Source of the DNA: Haloterrigena alkaliphila
GTDB lineage: Archaea > Halobacteriota > Halobacteria > Halobacteriales > Natrialbaceae
DNA length: 64,000 nucleotides
Direction: 5' to 3'
NCBI RefSeq assembly: GCF_017352155.2
Contig: NZ_CP071462.1
Coordinates: forward strand, 2,046,001 to 2,110,000
Positions 33,383 through 42,098 of the stretch are shown in pieces. The translations under genes and the position numbers were made by a program. The first letter of the stretch is position 1; every line of letters starts with the position of its first letter. The notes under the pieces were generated by a model, which did not search any database, was not told the origin of the DNA, and saw nothing but the letters and a program-made list of their open reading frames with translations.

Positions 33383-34351
33383 TCACACCTCGCGGACTAA
33401 CGCGACGCTCGCGAGCTGATCGCCCGCGGTCACCGTCGCCTCCCGCGTGAGCGCGTAGAGGATCCCGTCGCGATCCGCGACCGCCTCGTGGCGCGGCTCG
33501 TACGTCCGCGGATCGTACACCGTTCCGAGGGGCGTTCCTTCGGTGACCGACTGCCCGACCTCGAGCGACGGCTCCGGGCGGAACAGTCCCGATTCCTCGG
33601 CGGTGACCTGTCCGAGGTGGTTCCGGGCGACGGTCCCCTCGTGTTCGGGGGGCTCACCGGGGAGGAGCCCGAGATACCGGCAGACGCCGAGGAGACCGTC
33701 GACACCCTCCTCGACGGCGTACTCGAGGATCTGTTTGTTGTGGGCGAGTTCGGGCGTGATCGACGGGATCCCCTCCTCGGCGGCGACGACGCGGAGTTTC
33801 CCCGAAAAGCCCCGCCGGTGCCACTCGTCGGGGGCGTCCTCGTCGGCCTGTTCGGACAGCAACAGATCGGTGCCGAAGGCTTCGGCGAGCGCGCGCGAGC
33901 GCTCGTCGCCCTCGCGGTAGACGACGTGGGGGAGCATGTCGGGACTCCCCGTGTGGAGGTCGACGATGGCGTCGGCGCGGCGGATCTCCGCCCAGAGGCG
34001 CGCGGCCATCTGCTGGTGGAGACTGCCGTTCTCGTCGCCGGGCCAGATCCGGTTCATGTTCGGATTGACGCTGTCGAACTCCTCGGGCGTGATGTAGGAG
34101 ACGAGGTCGAAGGTCAGCGGGTTCGCGACGGGCACGGTGACGATCGTCCCCGACAACTCCTCGAGCGGGAGTCGCTCGTGAAACCGCCGGAGCGTCTCGG
34201 TACCGTTGATCTCGCGACCGTGCTGGGCGGCCTGTACGTACAGCGTCGGACCGTCGTCGTCGCCGCGATACGTGTGGATCGTCGTCGTGAGTTCGACGCC
34301 CGAGGGCAGTCGCGCGAGCGTCACCTCCTCGGTCGTGTGCGTCCCGGTCAT
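33383..34351 (-). CDS. Succinylglutamate desuccinylase/aspartoacylase family deacylase
   Basis: 322 residues from ATG 34351. The zinc site is visible as QHGREINGTE (His and Glu) near residue 45 and DLHTGS near 120, and the N-terminal domain is followed by a beta-rich C-terminal domain (AEESGLFRPEPSLEVGQSV). Members cleave N-acyl amino acids or related amides. Metal ligands appear intact. Substrate unknown, and neighbours do not help. Confidence 0.87.
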   Translation of the reverse strand: MTGTHTTEEVTLARLPSGVELTTTIHTYRGDDDGPTLYVQAAQHGREINGTETLRRFHERLPLEELSGTIVTVPVANPLTFDLVSYITPEEFDSVNPNMNRIWPGDENGSLHQQMAARLWAEIRRADAIVDLHTGSPDMLPHVVYREGDERSRALAEAFGTDLLLSEQADEDAPDEWHRRGFSGKLRVVAAEEGIPSITPELAHNKQILEYAVEEGVDGLLGVCRYLGLLPGEPPEHEGTVARNHLGQVTAEESGLFRPEPSLEVGQSVTEGTPLGTVYDPRTYEPRHEAVADRDGILYALTREATVTAGDQLASVALVREV

Positions 34352-34442
34352 GGATGGCCCTTCCACGTCCGGCGGTATGTACCTGCGGCCGCTCCTCGCC
34401 GATGTCGCACGGCCACTACTATCGAACCTGTCGCGGTTGAAA

Positions 34443-34775
34443 TCAGTCGTGGACGTATTCTGAAAGCTGTGCCGTGGTCTCCTCGACGATACCGTCCCTG
34501 ATTCGGCCCTGATACCTCTTGATCAGATCCTCGTCGATCGAATTGATGTACCATGACATGATCGAACTCGATTGTGGAGCACCTCCTTTCACCCAATCGT
34601 CTGGACTCAGCGATATTCGCTCCTCATACCACGTTTTCGTCGTAAGTGAAAGTGCAATATACTGCTCTTCGTGAAACGGCGTCTCCTCGTCGCTAACGAT
34701 GAGGAACGGCCGCCCGCTCGAGTCCTTCTTGAACGGATCGAGAGCGATGACGACGTCGCCACGCCCGTAACTCAC
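34443..34775 (-). CDS. PemK/MazF-like toxin-family protein
   Basis: 110 residues from GTG 34775, which overlaps the stop of the upstream gene by 4 bases (GTGA). The opening RGDVVIALDPF and following GRPFLIVSDEE fit the beta-barrel of PemK/MazF-type proteins, many of which are mRNA endonucleases. The conserved SH3-like strands are readable, but I cannot confirm catalytic residues. The partner upstream is an HTH protein rather than a classical MazE/PemI. Toxin activity is therefore inference from family and gene arrangement. Confidence 0.75.
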   Translation of the reverse strand: MSYGRGDVVIALDPFKKDSSGRPFLIVSDEETPFHEEQYIALSLTTKTWYEERISLSPDDWVKGGAPQSSSIMSWYINSIDEDLIKRYQGRIRDGIVEETTAQLSEYVHD

Positions 34776-35122
34776 CGCGAGTCGCCCTCGGCAGCGTGTG
34801 CTCGCCACTCCTCGATGTCTTCTTCCCCGTATCGTTCGTTCAGCGACTCCATGATCCGATGCATTTCGTACGCGTTGCGGACCGTCTCCATATCCCCGAT
34901 CGCCCAGTAGTCGCCCTTGTGGCGAACGAGGTCTCGATCCTCGAGGCGGCTCAGAACCGTTCCGAGCGAATTCCGCTTGACGTCGACCCGATCCGCGATT
35001 TCGGAGGGCGTGTACGCTTTGTCGTCGTTTGCGGCGAGGAAGCGGATCACCTTCTCGGCGTTCGTGACCGACTGCAGATCGTCACTGGATCGTTCGTCGA
35101 AGGTCTCGATATCGATGGGCAC
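34772..35122 (-). CDS. Winged helix-turn-helix protein, candidate antitoxin or autoregulator
   Basis: 116 residues starting at GTG 35122. A MarR-like winged helix spans about 18-75 (NAEKVIRFLAANDDKAYTPSEIADR, VKRNSLGTVLSRLEDRDLV), followed by an acidic helical tail. It is translationally coupled to the PemK/MazF-like gene through a 4-base overlap. In this place it could bind the toxin through the tail and repress the operon through the HTH. The start lies about 16 bases after an AT-rich stretch (35138-35155), which likely holds the promoter. Confidence 0.75.
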   Translation of the reverse strand: MPIDIETFDERSSDDLQSVTNAEKVIRFLAANDDKAYTPSEIADRVDVKRNSLGTVLSRLEDRDLVRHKGDYWAIGDMETVRNAYEMHRIMESLNERYGEEDIEEWRAHAAEGDSR

Positions 35123-35286
35123 GGGTGTTACTATCGTACACTAAGTCATAATAGTTATTCTGTAACCGATGTAATTTATCTCCGTATCGCGCGGATTTCG
35201 ACCGATCACTCCGAGGGCATCTGGTGCCGACGGAAGCAGCGGCCCAGACCACTACCGTTTTCCGTCAGCCCGCCGTCGTCGGAGAC

Positions 35287-35805
35287 ATGGGAGACGTTAC
35301 TGCCACTTTGCACACCAACAAGGGCGACATCGAAGTCGAACTCTACGACGAGCGCGCGCCGCGGACCGTCGACAATTTCGTCGGGCTCGCGACCGGCGGC
35401 AAGACCTGGGAGGACCCCGAGACGGGCGAGGAGGTCGAGGGCGAACCGCTGTACGACGACGTCGCCTTTCACCGCGTCATCGAGGACTTCATGATTCAGG
35501 GCGGCGACCCGACCGAAACCGGGCGCGGCGGCCCCGGCTACCAGTTCGACGACGAGTTCCACGACGATCTGCGCCACGACGACGCGGGCATCCTGAGCAT
35601 GGCCAACTCCGGCCCCGACACCAACGGCTCGCAGTTCTTCATCACGCTCGACGCCCAGCCCCACCTCGACGGCCGCCACTCCGTCTTCGGGGAAGTGATC
35701 GACGGCATGGACGTCGTCCGCGAGATCGGGAGCGTCGACACCGGTCCGAACGACCAGCCGCGCGAGGAGGTCGTCCTCGAGTCGGTCGACGTCGACTACG
35801 AGTGA
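35287..35805 (+). CDS. Cyclophilin-type peptidyl-prolyl cis-trans isomerase
   Basis: 172 residues from ATG 35287; an upstream in-frame ATG at 35224 adds an unconserved tail. The catalytic region FHRVIEDFMIQGGDP and NGSQFFITLDAQPHLDGRHSVFG are typical of cyclophilins, which catalyse proline isomerisation during folding in the cytoplasm. An insertion near residue 40 (WEDPETGEEVEGEP) is common in haloarchaeal members. Single gene between the TA-like pair (divergent) and a histidine kinase. Confidence 0.93.
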   Translation: MGDVTATLHTNKGDIEVELYDERAPRTVDNFVGLATGGKTWEDPETGEEVEGEPLYDDVAFHRVIEDFMIQGGDPTETGRGGPGYQFDDEFHDDLRHDDAGILSMANSGPDTNGSQFFITLDAQPHLDGRHSVFGEVIDGMDVVREIGSVDTGPNDQPREEVVLESVDVDYE

Positions 35806-35956
35806 TCCTCTCGTAGCCGTCGATCACGAGTAACGGCCGCGCCACCGACCCACTCCGAGGACGGCTGAATCGCCGGCATGACCCGCCGGAGACTGCTCCC
35901 TTCGGAGTGGCTCCCGACCAAGATGTTTTACCCGATGCGCTACTGTGTATCGGTGA

Positions 35957-38900
35957 ATGGGATCGTCGTCCACCGACGCGGACCACCGCGCGCAGATTCG
36001 CCGACAGGAGGTCGTCACCGACCTCAGCCAGCAGGCCCTCGAGACGGAGGACCTCGAGGGATTGCTCGGGAACGCAGCGACGGCCGTCGCGGAGACGCTC
36101 GACGTCGAGTACTGTGCCGTCTTCGAGCGACGAGGTGACGGTACGGAGGCCGTACTGCGAGGGAGCGCCGGCCCGTCGACGGACCGCGTCGGGTCGGCGA
36201 CCGTCAGTACGGATCGGCCCTCGCTGGCGGGAGCCGCGCTTCGCGCCGAGGAGCCGGTCGTCGTCGACCGCAGCGACGAGTCGGGCGTTTCAGTCCCGGA
36301 ACTGCTCGCCGATCGCGACGTCGACAGCGCCGTCGCCGTTCGCATCGGCCCGATCGACGATCCGTGGGGCGTCCTGAGCGCGTCCGCCGTCGAGAGCCGT
36401 TCGTTTTCCGGCGCCGACATCGACTTCCTCGAGCGCGTCGCGGACGTCCTCGGATCGGCGATCGAAAACGTCCGCACGCGGCGCGACCTCGAGCGAACCG
36501 AACGGCGGTTCGAGGCGATTTTCGAGGATCCCAACATTCTGGTGGGGCTGCTCGAGCCCGACGGAACCGTAGTCGACATCAACGGGACCGCCATGGAGTA
36601 CATCGACGCCGACCTCGCGGACGTGACCGGCGAACTCTTCTGGGAGACGCCGTGGTGGGGCGAGGGCGACGACGTCCGGAACGACGTCAAGGAGTGGACG
36701 GAGCGGGCGGCGGCCGGCGAGTACGTCGAGTTCGAAACGGATCTCACTCGACCGGACGGCCAGCGGTACACGCTCGAGGGGGCGTTCCGCCCCGTGACCG
36801 ACGACGCGGGCGAGGTCACGTCGGTCATCGTCTCGGATCGCGACGTCACCGAACGAACGGAACGCGAACGCGAACTCGAGGAGTCCGAGCAGCGCTACCG
36901 GACGCTGGTCGAACACTTCCCGAACGGCGCCGTCGCACTCGTCGACGAAGATCTGACCTACCGGACCGTCGGCGGGAGCCCGACGGACACGGCGGACGCC
37001 ACGGCCGACGAGATCGAGGGGAAGCCGGTCGCCGAGGCCGTTCCGTCGGCGCTGGCGGACGAACTCGTTCCGCGCTACGAGGCCGCCCTCGAGGGCGATT
37101 CGAGCGCGTTCGAGACGACCATCGACGGGCGCGTCTTCGACATCCACGTCGTCCCGGTTCGCGACGACGACGGCGAGGTGTTCGCCGCGCTGGGGATGTC
37201 ACAGGACGTCACCGAGCGCTACGAGTACGAGCGCCAGCTCGAGGAGTCCGAGCAGCGCTACCGGACGCTGATCGAACACTTCCCGAACGGTGCGGTCGGG
37301 CTGTTCGACGAAGACCTCCGGTATCAGATCGCCGGCGGCGCGGCCTTCGACGAGATCGGGGCCTCCGCGGAGGACGTCGTCGGAAAGACCCTCTGGGATC
37401 GGTATTCGCCGGAACAGGCCGAGCAGTTGGAGCCCCGGTTCCGGGCCGCGCTCGATGGCGAAACGAACGCCTTCGAGATGACGTTTCACGGCCGGGAGTG
37501 GATGGCGTACACGCTTCCGGTCGCGGACGACGACGGCGAGATCTTCGGGGGCATGATCATGGTCCAGGAGATCACCGAGCGCAAGGAGCGCGAGCGGAAA
37601 CTGCGCGAACGCGAGCGCCGCCTCGAACAGTACAAGGAGTACGTCGACGCGATCCTCGACGCCATCGACGACGTGTTCTACGTCGTCGGCGAGGACGGAT
37701 CGCTACGGCGGTGGAACCGGAGCGTGACCGAGGTGACCGGCTACACGGACGAAGAAATCGACGCGATAGCGACGACGGAGCTCTTTACGGCCGACGATCA
37801 GGAGGCCGTCGTCGACGCGGTTCTGGACGGGTTCGAGACCGGGTCGGTCAGTGCGGAACTGGAGCTCCGAACCAAGGACGGCGACGTGATCCCCTTCGAG
37901 TTCAACGCTTCGACGCTCGAGGACCCCTGGGGCAACACTGTGCTGGCCGGGATCGGCCGCGACGTCAGCGATCGAGTCGAGCGCGAGAAACACCTCGAGC
38001 GCTACGAGACGATCGTCGAGGTGGTCGACGACGGGGTCTACGTCGTCGACGCGGACGGTCACTTCACGATGGTCAACGAGACCTACGCGTCGATGCTCGG
38101 CTACGAGCCGGCGGAACTCGTCGGCGAGCACGTCTCGCGGATCGTCGCCGACGCGGCCGTCCTCGAGCGAGTCGGCGAACTCGAGGCGACCGCGGACAGC
38201 GACGACGAGTGGCCGACGATGGAGGCCGAACTCCGGACGGCCGACGGCGACACGATTCCCGTCGAAGCGAACTTCGCATTGTTGCCCGAAGACGACAGCG
38301 ACTGGCACCGAGTCGGCGTCGCCCGGGACATCAGCGAGCGGAAGAAGCGAGAGCGCCAACTCGAGGAGTCAGAGCGCCGCTACCGGACGCTCGTCGAAAA
38401 CTTCCCCGCCGGCGCGGTGGGGCTGTACGACGAGAATCTCGAGTACATCGTCGTCGGCGGCGAGGCGTTCGACGACCTCGAGATCTCGGAAGACGAGGTC
38501 GCCGGTGCGACCCTCGAGGAGCGGTATCCGGACGATCTCGTCGCGGAGATCGAACCGCACTTCCGAGCCGCCCTCGAGGGCGAGGCGAACACGTTCGAGT
38601 ACCAGGCCCACGGACGGGACGTCTGGGCTCACACTCTCCCCGTTCGAAACGAGGACGACGAGATCTTCGCGGGCATGGTCATGGTCCAGGACGTCACGGA
38701 GCGCCGGGAGTACGAGCGCAAACTCGAGGAGTCCAACGAGCGCCTCGAGCGGTTCGCCTACGCCGCCTCCCACGACCTGCAGGAACCGCTGCGGATGGTC
38801 ACGAGCTACCTCACGCTGCTCGAGAACCGGTACGCCGACGCTTTCGACGAGGACGGTCGGGAGTTCCTCGAGTTCGCGGTCGACGGCGCCGACCGGATGC

Positions 38901-39460
38901 GCGAGATGATCGACGGCTTGCTGGAGTACTCCCGAGTCGAGACCCGTGGCGACCCGTTCGAGCCGATGGATCTGAACGCCGTGCTCGAGGACGTTCTGGC
39001 GGATCTGCGGGTACGGATCGAGGAGACCGACGCCGAGGTCACGATCGAGGACCTCCCCCGCGTCGAGGGCGACGCCAGTCAGGTGCGGCAGGTGTTCCAG
39101 AACCTGTTGAGCAACGCGCTCACGTACAGCGGCGACGACCCGCCGCGGGTGCACGTCGGTGCCGAGCGATGCGAGGCGCCACGCGCCTCGGAACGAAGCG
39201 GCAACGCCGCGGAGAACGGTGGCGAGGAGTGGGTGCTCTCGGTCGAAGACGAGGGGGTCGGGATCGACCCCGAGGATCAGGATCGCGTCTTCACGATCTT
39301 CGATCGCCTCCACAGCCGCGAGGAGTACGCCGGCACCGGGATCGGGCTGGCGCTGTGCGAGCGGATCGTCGAGCGCCACGGCGGCGAGATCTGGGTCGAG
39401 TCCGAACCCGGCGAGGGGTCGACGTTCTTCCTGACGCTGCCGGCTCCGGGAGACGAGTAG
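35957..39460 (+). CDS. Large sensor histidine kinase with GAF and six PAS domains
   Basis: 1167 residues, soluble. Order: GAF (about 25-165), PAS domains beginning near 184, 312, 432, 558, 681 and 806, His-phosphotransfer helix with YAASHDLQEPLRM (phospho-His near 938), and ATPase domain (N box NLLSNALTYSG, G boxes DEGVGIDP and GTGIGLAL). PAS 2, 3 and 6 begin with nearly identical LEESEQRYRTLVEHFPNGAV segments, showing internal duplication. Between the N and G boxes is an unusual Gly/Arg/Ser-rich insertion of about 20 residues encoded by a hairpin (39172-39190). No response regulator is adjacent. Confidence 0.88.
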   Translation: MGSSSTDADHRAQIRRQEVVTDLSQQALETEDLEGLLGNAATAVAETLDVEYCAVFERRGDGTEAVLRGSAGPSTDRVGSATVSTDRPSLAGAALRAEEPVVVDRSDESGVSVPELLADRDVDSAVAVRIGPIDDPWGVLSASAVESRSFSGADIDFLERVADVLGSAIENVRTRRDLERTERRFEAIFEDPNILVGLLEPDGTVVDINGTAMEYIDADLADVTGELFWETPWWGEGDDVRNDVKEWTERAAAGEYVEFETDLTRPDGQRYTLEGAFRPVTDDAGEVTSVIVSDRDVTERTERERELEESEQRYRTLVEHFPNGAVALVDEDLTYRTVGGSPTDTADATADEIEGKPVAEAVPSALADELVPRYEAALEGDSSAFETTIDGRVFDIHVVPVRDDDGEVFAALGMSQDVTERYEYERQLEESEQRYRTLIEHFPNGAVGLFDEDLRYQIAGGAAFDEIGASAEDVVGKTLWDRYSPEQAEQLEPRFRAALDGETNAFEMTFHGREWMAYTLPVADDDGEIFGGMIMVQEITERKERERKLRERERRLEQYKEYVDAILDAIDDVFYVVGEDGSLRRWNRSVTEVTGYTDEEIDAIATTELFTADDQEAVVDAVLDGFETGSVSAELELRTKDGDVIPFEFNASTLEDPWGNTVLAGIGRDVSDRVEREKHLERYETIVEVVDDGVYVVDADGHFTMVNETYASMLGYEPAELVGEHVSRIVADAAVLERVGELEATADSDDEWPTMEAELRTADGDTIPVEANFALLPEDDSDWHRVGVARDISERKKRERQLEESERRYRTLVENFPAGAVGLYDENLEYIVVGGEAFDDLEISEDEVAGATLEERYPDDLVAEIEPHFRAALEGEANTFEYQAHGRDVWAHTLPVRNEDDEIFAGMVMVQDVTERREYERKLEESNERLERFAYAASHDLQEPLRMVTSYLTLLENRYADAFDEDGREFLEFAVDGADRMREMIDGLLEYSRVETRGDPFEPMDLNAVLEDVLADLRVRIEETDAEVTIEDLPRVEGDASQVRQVFQNLLSNALTYSGDDPPRVHVGAERCEAPRASERSGNAAENGGEEWVLSVEDEGVGIDPEDQDRVFTIFDRLHSREEYAGTGIGLALCERIVERHGGEIWVESEPGEGSTFFLTLPAPGDE
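39172..39190. repeat. Hairpin CGAGGCGC-CAC-GCGCCTCG inside the kinase gene
   Basis: Perfect 8-bp arms with a 3-base loop, in the insertion of the kinase ATPase domain. The same arms with loop AAA occur inside KptA at 43242-43260. One or two stems of this kind are expected by chance in 64 kb of GC-rich DNA, so shared origin is only possible. Confidence 0.5.
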
Positions 39461-39536
39461 GACCCCCGAACCGCCGAGAACCGGCGAATCCGACGGCGAT
39501 CCCATCCGTTTACTCCCGCGAGTCCGTCCCGAGCGT

Positions 39537-40493
39537 ATGGGCTGGACTGCCGAAGACGTCCCCGATCAGCACGGACGGACGGTCGTCGTCACGGGCGCCA
39601 ACAGCGGCATCGGTCTCGAGGCGAGCCGCGAACTCGCGCGCAACGGCGCGACGGTGATCATGGCCTGCCGGAGCACCGAGCGCGGCGAGGACGCGGCCGA
39701 CGAGATCCGAGAGGAGGTCCCCGACGCCGACCTCCGGGTCGAGGCGTGCGATCTGGCCGACCTCGACTCCGTTCGCGCGTTCGCCGACCGCCTCGCGGAC
39801 GAGTCGATCGACGTCCTGCTCAACAACGCCGGCGTGATGGCGATCCCGCGCTCGGAGACCGCGGACGGGTTCGAGACCCAGTTCGGCGTCAACCACCTCG
39901 GCCACTTCGCGCTCACTGGACTGCTGCTCGAGAATCTCACGACCGACGAGGGCGACCCGGCGCGGGTCGTCACCGTCTCGAGCGGCGTCCACGAGCGCGG
40001 CGAGATCGACTTCGGCGACCTCCAGGGCGAGGAGTCCTACGACGAGTGGGACGCCTACGCCCAGTCGAAGCTGGCGAACGTGCTGTTCGCCTACGAACTC
40101 GAGCGGCGGTTCCTCACCGCCGAACTGAACGCCGAGAGCACGGCCGTCCATCCGGGTTACGCGAACACGCAGTTGCAGTTCCGCGGGCCCGAACAGCGGG
40201 AGAGTCGGCTTCGAATGGCGGCGATGAAGCTGCTGAACGCCGTGGTCGCCCAGTCGGCCGAGATGGGCGCGCTGCCGACGCTGTACGCCGCGACGTCGTC
40301 CGAGGCTGAGGGCGGCGCCTACTACGGTCCCGGCGGACTCGCGAACATGCGCGGCGCGCCCGAACGCCAGGCCTCCTCCGATCGCTCCTACGACGAGGAG
40401 ACGGCGCGCCGACTGTGGTCGGTCTCGAGCGAGCTGACCGACGTAACGTACGATCTCCCGGAACCGAAGGCGGACGCGTCGGCGTCGACGTGA
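39537..40493 (+). CDS. SDR family oxidoreductase (retinol dehydrogenase-like)
   Basis: 318 residues. Cofactor loop TGANSGIGLEASRELA near residue 20, an Arg at the end of the second strand (MACRSTERG) favouring NADP, NNAGVM near 98, and the catalytic Y-x3-K in AYAQSKLAN. The C-terminal extension (about 230-318) fits the retinol dehydrogenase/WW-oxidoreductase type of SDR. It follows the kinase by 76 bases and may be read with the ferredoxin gene downstream, 67 bases away. Confidence 0.88.
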   Translation: MGWTAEDVPDQHGRTVVVTGANSGIGLEASRELARNGATVIMACRSTERGEDAADEIREEVPDADLRVEACDLADLDSVRAFADRLADESIDVLLNNAGVMAIPRSETADGFETQFGVNHLGHFALTGLLLENLTTDEGDPARVVTVSSGVHERGEIDFGDLQGEESYDEWDAYAQSKLANVLFAYELERRFLTAELNAESTAVHPGYANTQLQFRGPEQRESRLRMAAMKLLNAVVAQSAEMGALPTLYAATSSEAEGGAYYGPGGLANMRGAPERQASSDRSYDEETARRLWSVSSELTDVTYDLPEPKADASAST

Positions 40494-40560
40494 GTTCGGG
40501 CCGACGGCCGGTATCGCGGCGACCGTAACGCGAAAGGCGCCGCGGCCGAATCGTCGCGTA

Positions 40561-40899
40561 ATGAGCGACGACGGTATCCAGCGTGCGAGCGACGTCGGGT
40601 CGTCCGACGCGCCCCCGGTCGAGGAGAAGCCCTACAAGATCGTCTTCGAGGCGAACAAGTGCTTCGGCGCGGGCAAGTGCGCCGAGGTCAGCGATAACTG
40701 GGAGATGTCCATCGTCTCGGGCATGGCCCAGCCCAACGAGTACTTCTTCGGCGAGGAGGACCTCGAGCACAACGTCCGCGCCGCGGAGGTTTGCCCGGCG
40801 AAGAAAGACGACGGCTGTATCCACGTCGTCGACCGCCGAACCGACGAGGAGATCGCCCCCGATCCCCACGGTGACGGCACGCTGAGCGTCGATTGGTAG
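40561..40899 (+). CDS. Ferredoxin with single iron-sulfur cluster
   Basis: 112 residues. After a variable acidic N-terminus come C-x5-C (CFGAGKC, about residues 39-45) and a distant CPAKKDDGC, with hydrophobic IVFEANK before the first Cys, as in [3Fe-4S] or [4Fe-4S] ferredoxins of the Fer4_15 kind. The spacing lacks the middle Cys of a standard 4Fe-4S motif, so a [3Fe-4S] cluster is possible. It would carry electrons in the cytoplasm, for instance for a P450 or oxygenase, but no such partner is close. Confidence 0.8.
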   Translation: MSDDGIQRASDVGSSDAPPVEEKPYKIVFEANKCFGAGKCAEVSDNWEMSIVSGMAQPNEYFFGEEDLEHNVRAAEVCPAKKDDGCIHVVDRRTDEEIAPDPHGDGTLSVDW

Positions 40900-40940
40900 C
40901 GATCCGGGAACGGGACCACGACCGAACGCACACCGAATCC

Positions 40941-41053
40941 CACATTTCGGGTGGGACGCTATCCTCGAGAATCCCCGGTCGCAACTGGGGACGTGCCACG
41001 TCTCATCGGCCCGAACATCGAAACGCACATTCCGGGGGGACGACTATCCTCGA
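40941..41053. repeat. 28-bp imperfect direct repeat upstream of tRNA-Leu
   Basis: The segments 40941-40968 and 41026-41053 are near copies (CACATT-CGGG-GGGACG-CTATCCTCGA core) separated by 57 bases. The second lies directly before the tRNA gene and probably covers its promoter. The first may be a duplicated, now silent, copy. Confidence 0.65.
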
Positions 41054-41064
41054 ATGCACTTCTC

Positions 41065-41148
41065 GCGAGGGTAGCCAAGCAGGCCAACGGCGGTGGGCTT
41101 AAGACCCGCTCCCGTAGGGGTCCGAGGGTTCAAATCCCTTCCCTCGCA
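41065..41148 (+). tRNA. tRNA-Leu, anticodon TAA
   Basis: 84-base cloverleaf. Acceptor arms GCGAGGG (41065-41071) and CCCTCGC (41141-41147) pair fully, discriminator A at 41148, no encoded CCA. The anticodon stem GTGGG/CCCGC encloses loop CTTAAGA with anticodon TAA at 41100-41102. A long variable arm and T loop TTCAAAT follow, typical of leucine tRNAs. No intron. The 3' end is duplicated downstream. Confidence 0.95.
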
Positions 41149-41262
41149 CTCGTCACGAACAGCCGTGAGTGACGAGTGTGAAGACGTGGGATTTGAATGA
41201 GACCGAGGTTCTGCGAGCACCGCGAGCAGGTTCTCGGGCGTTGTTCAAATCCCTTCCCTCGC
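41128..41262 (+). repeat. Duplicated tRNA-Leu 3' end, attachment-site-like direct repeats
   Basis: GTTCAAATCCCTTCCCTCGC is perfect at 41128-41147 (inside the tRNA) and 41243-41262. This is the typical core of a tRNA-targeted integration site. Only 95 bases lie between the copies, so no element remains between them. A third, inverted piece (GGGATTTGAA, 41188-41197) lies between and pairs with TTCAAATCCC at 41244-41253. Confidence 0.8.
41147..41178. terminator. 10-bp inverted repeat at the end of tRNA-Leu
   Basis: CACTCGTCAC (41147-41156) and GTGACGAGTG (41169-41178) pair perfectly with a 12-base loop, immediately after the tRNA. It could help 3' processing or termination, or be part of the integration scar. 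Confidence 0.5.
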
Positions 41263-41369
41263 CTCGTGCCGACCCGTTCCCCCCGGTCGATGCACTCCCG
41301 CGGTCCCTGCTGGTCGCCGTCGTCGTGACCCTACTCGTCTTCTGGAGCTAGAATCGTTGGTCTCGAGGT

Positions 41370-41825
41370 TCAGCGACCGGACTCCGGAAGCCGTGCGTTC
41401 GGCATCACGAACCCGGCGCCGAGATACACGACGCCGGCCGCGCCGAGCGCTGCGAGGAGGCCGACGGGACGTCCCATCTCGAGGAGCCCCGACGCGAACA
41501 ACGCGATGCCCGCGGCGGAGAGCGCGTAGCCTGCGGCGAATCGGTGGAAGCTCCGGAGGTGTCCGGGGTCGTCGGCCGGTTCCAGATCCGCGAGTTTACC
41601 GTCCTCTCCCCGCGCCATCGACAGCGGATGGAACCAGTAGATGCCGATACCGACCATGAGACCGGCGATTCCGCCGATCGCGAGGTCGTCGAAGACGACG
41701 TAGCCGATCGCCGTGAAGACGACGACGTCCATCGCGCCCGCGGCTGCGCCGATCCGTCTCGGCGTGAGCGGTCCGTCTTCGAACGAGTCCGTCTTGGTGG
41801 CGTCGGTTTCGCGTGCAGACTCCAT
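41370..41825 (-). CDS. Haloarchaeal small membrane protein, function unknown
   Basis: 151 residues from ATG 41825. After about 30 acidic/polar residues come four predicted membrane helices (near AMDVVVFTAIGYVVF, IAGLMVGIGIYWF, FAAGYALSAAGIALFASG and VGLLAALGAAGVVYLGA). I do not recognise a family. The start is supported by a strong TATA box 24-31 bases upstream. Located on the opposite strand just beyond the tRNA-Leu duplicated end. Confidence 0.75.
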   Translation of the reverse strand: MESARETDATKTDSFEDGPLTPRRIGAAAGAMDVVVFTAIGYVVFDDLAIGGIAGLMVGIGIYWFHPLSMARGEDGKLADLEPADDPGHLRSFHRFAAGYALSAAGIALFASGLLEMGRPVGLLAALGAAGVVYLGAGFVMPNARLPESGR

Positions 41826-41848
41826 ACTCGACGTATGATTCGAGACGA

Positions 41849-41856
41849 ATATATAT
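41849..41856 (-). promoter_or_regulatory. TATA box of the gene starting at 41825
   Basis: ATATATAT lies 24-31 bases before the start codon on the minus strand, in otherwise GC-rich DNA; a leaderless transcript is expected. Confidence 0.65.
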
Positions 41857-42098
41857 CTAACCATCACTTAGGGGGTGAAAGTATGGGGTGGCGTATTGAT
41901 CGCGGAGGTCCACGGATTCTGCCGCGGGAGGCGGTCGACGGTGAGCGGATACGCCACTCCGTTCGACTCGCACTCGAGCGATGCTGCGCTGGCACAGTAC
42001 CGGACGGTTCGTCTCTCGAGGCCGGGCCGATACCTGTGCCAACCTCGCCAATCGCCGTGACGCAACGCATTTTGTAATTCAGATATCACGTACGACTA

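Noticed and set aside
36364-39657. 1097-codon frame overlapping the large kinase
   Set aside because: Shifted frame of the kinase, with arginine-rich nonsense sequence; the kinase frame has all domains.
41148-41262. An integrated element between the tRNA-Leu repeats
   Set aside because: Only 95 bases lie between the copies and hold no gene, so only a scar can be claimed.
41875-42060. Several small frames of 60-70 codons in the gap after the membrane protein
   Set aside because: They overlap one another on both strands, lack a family and have unlikely composition.
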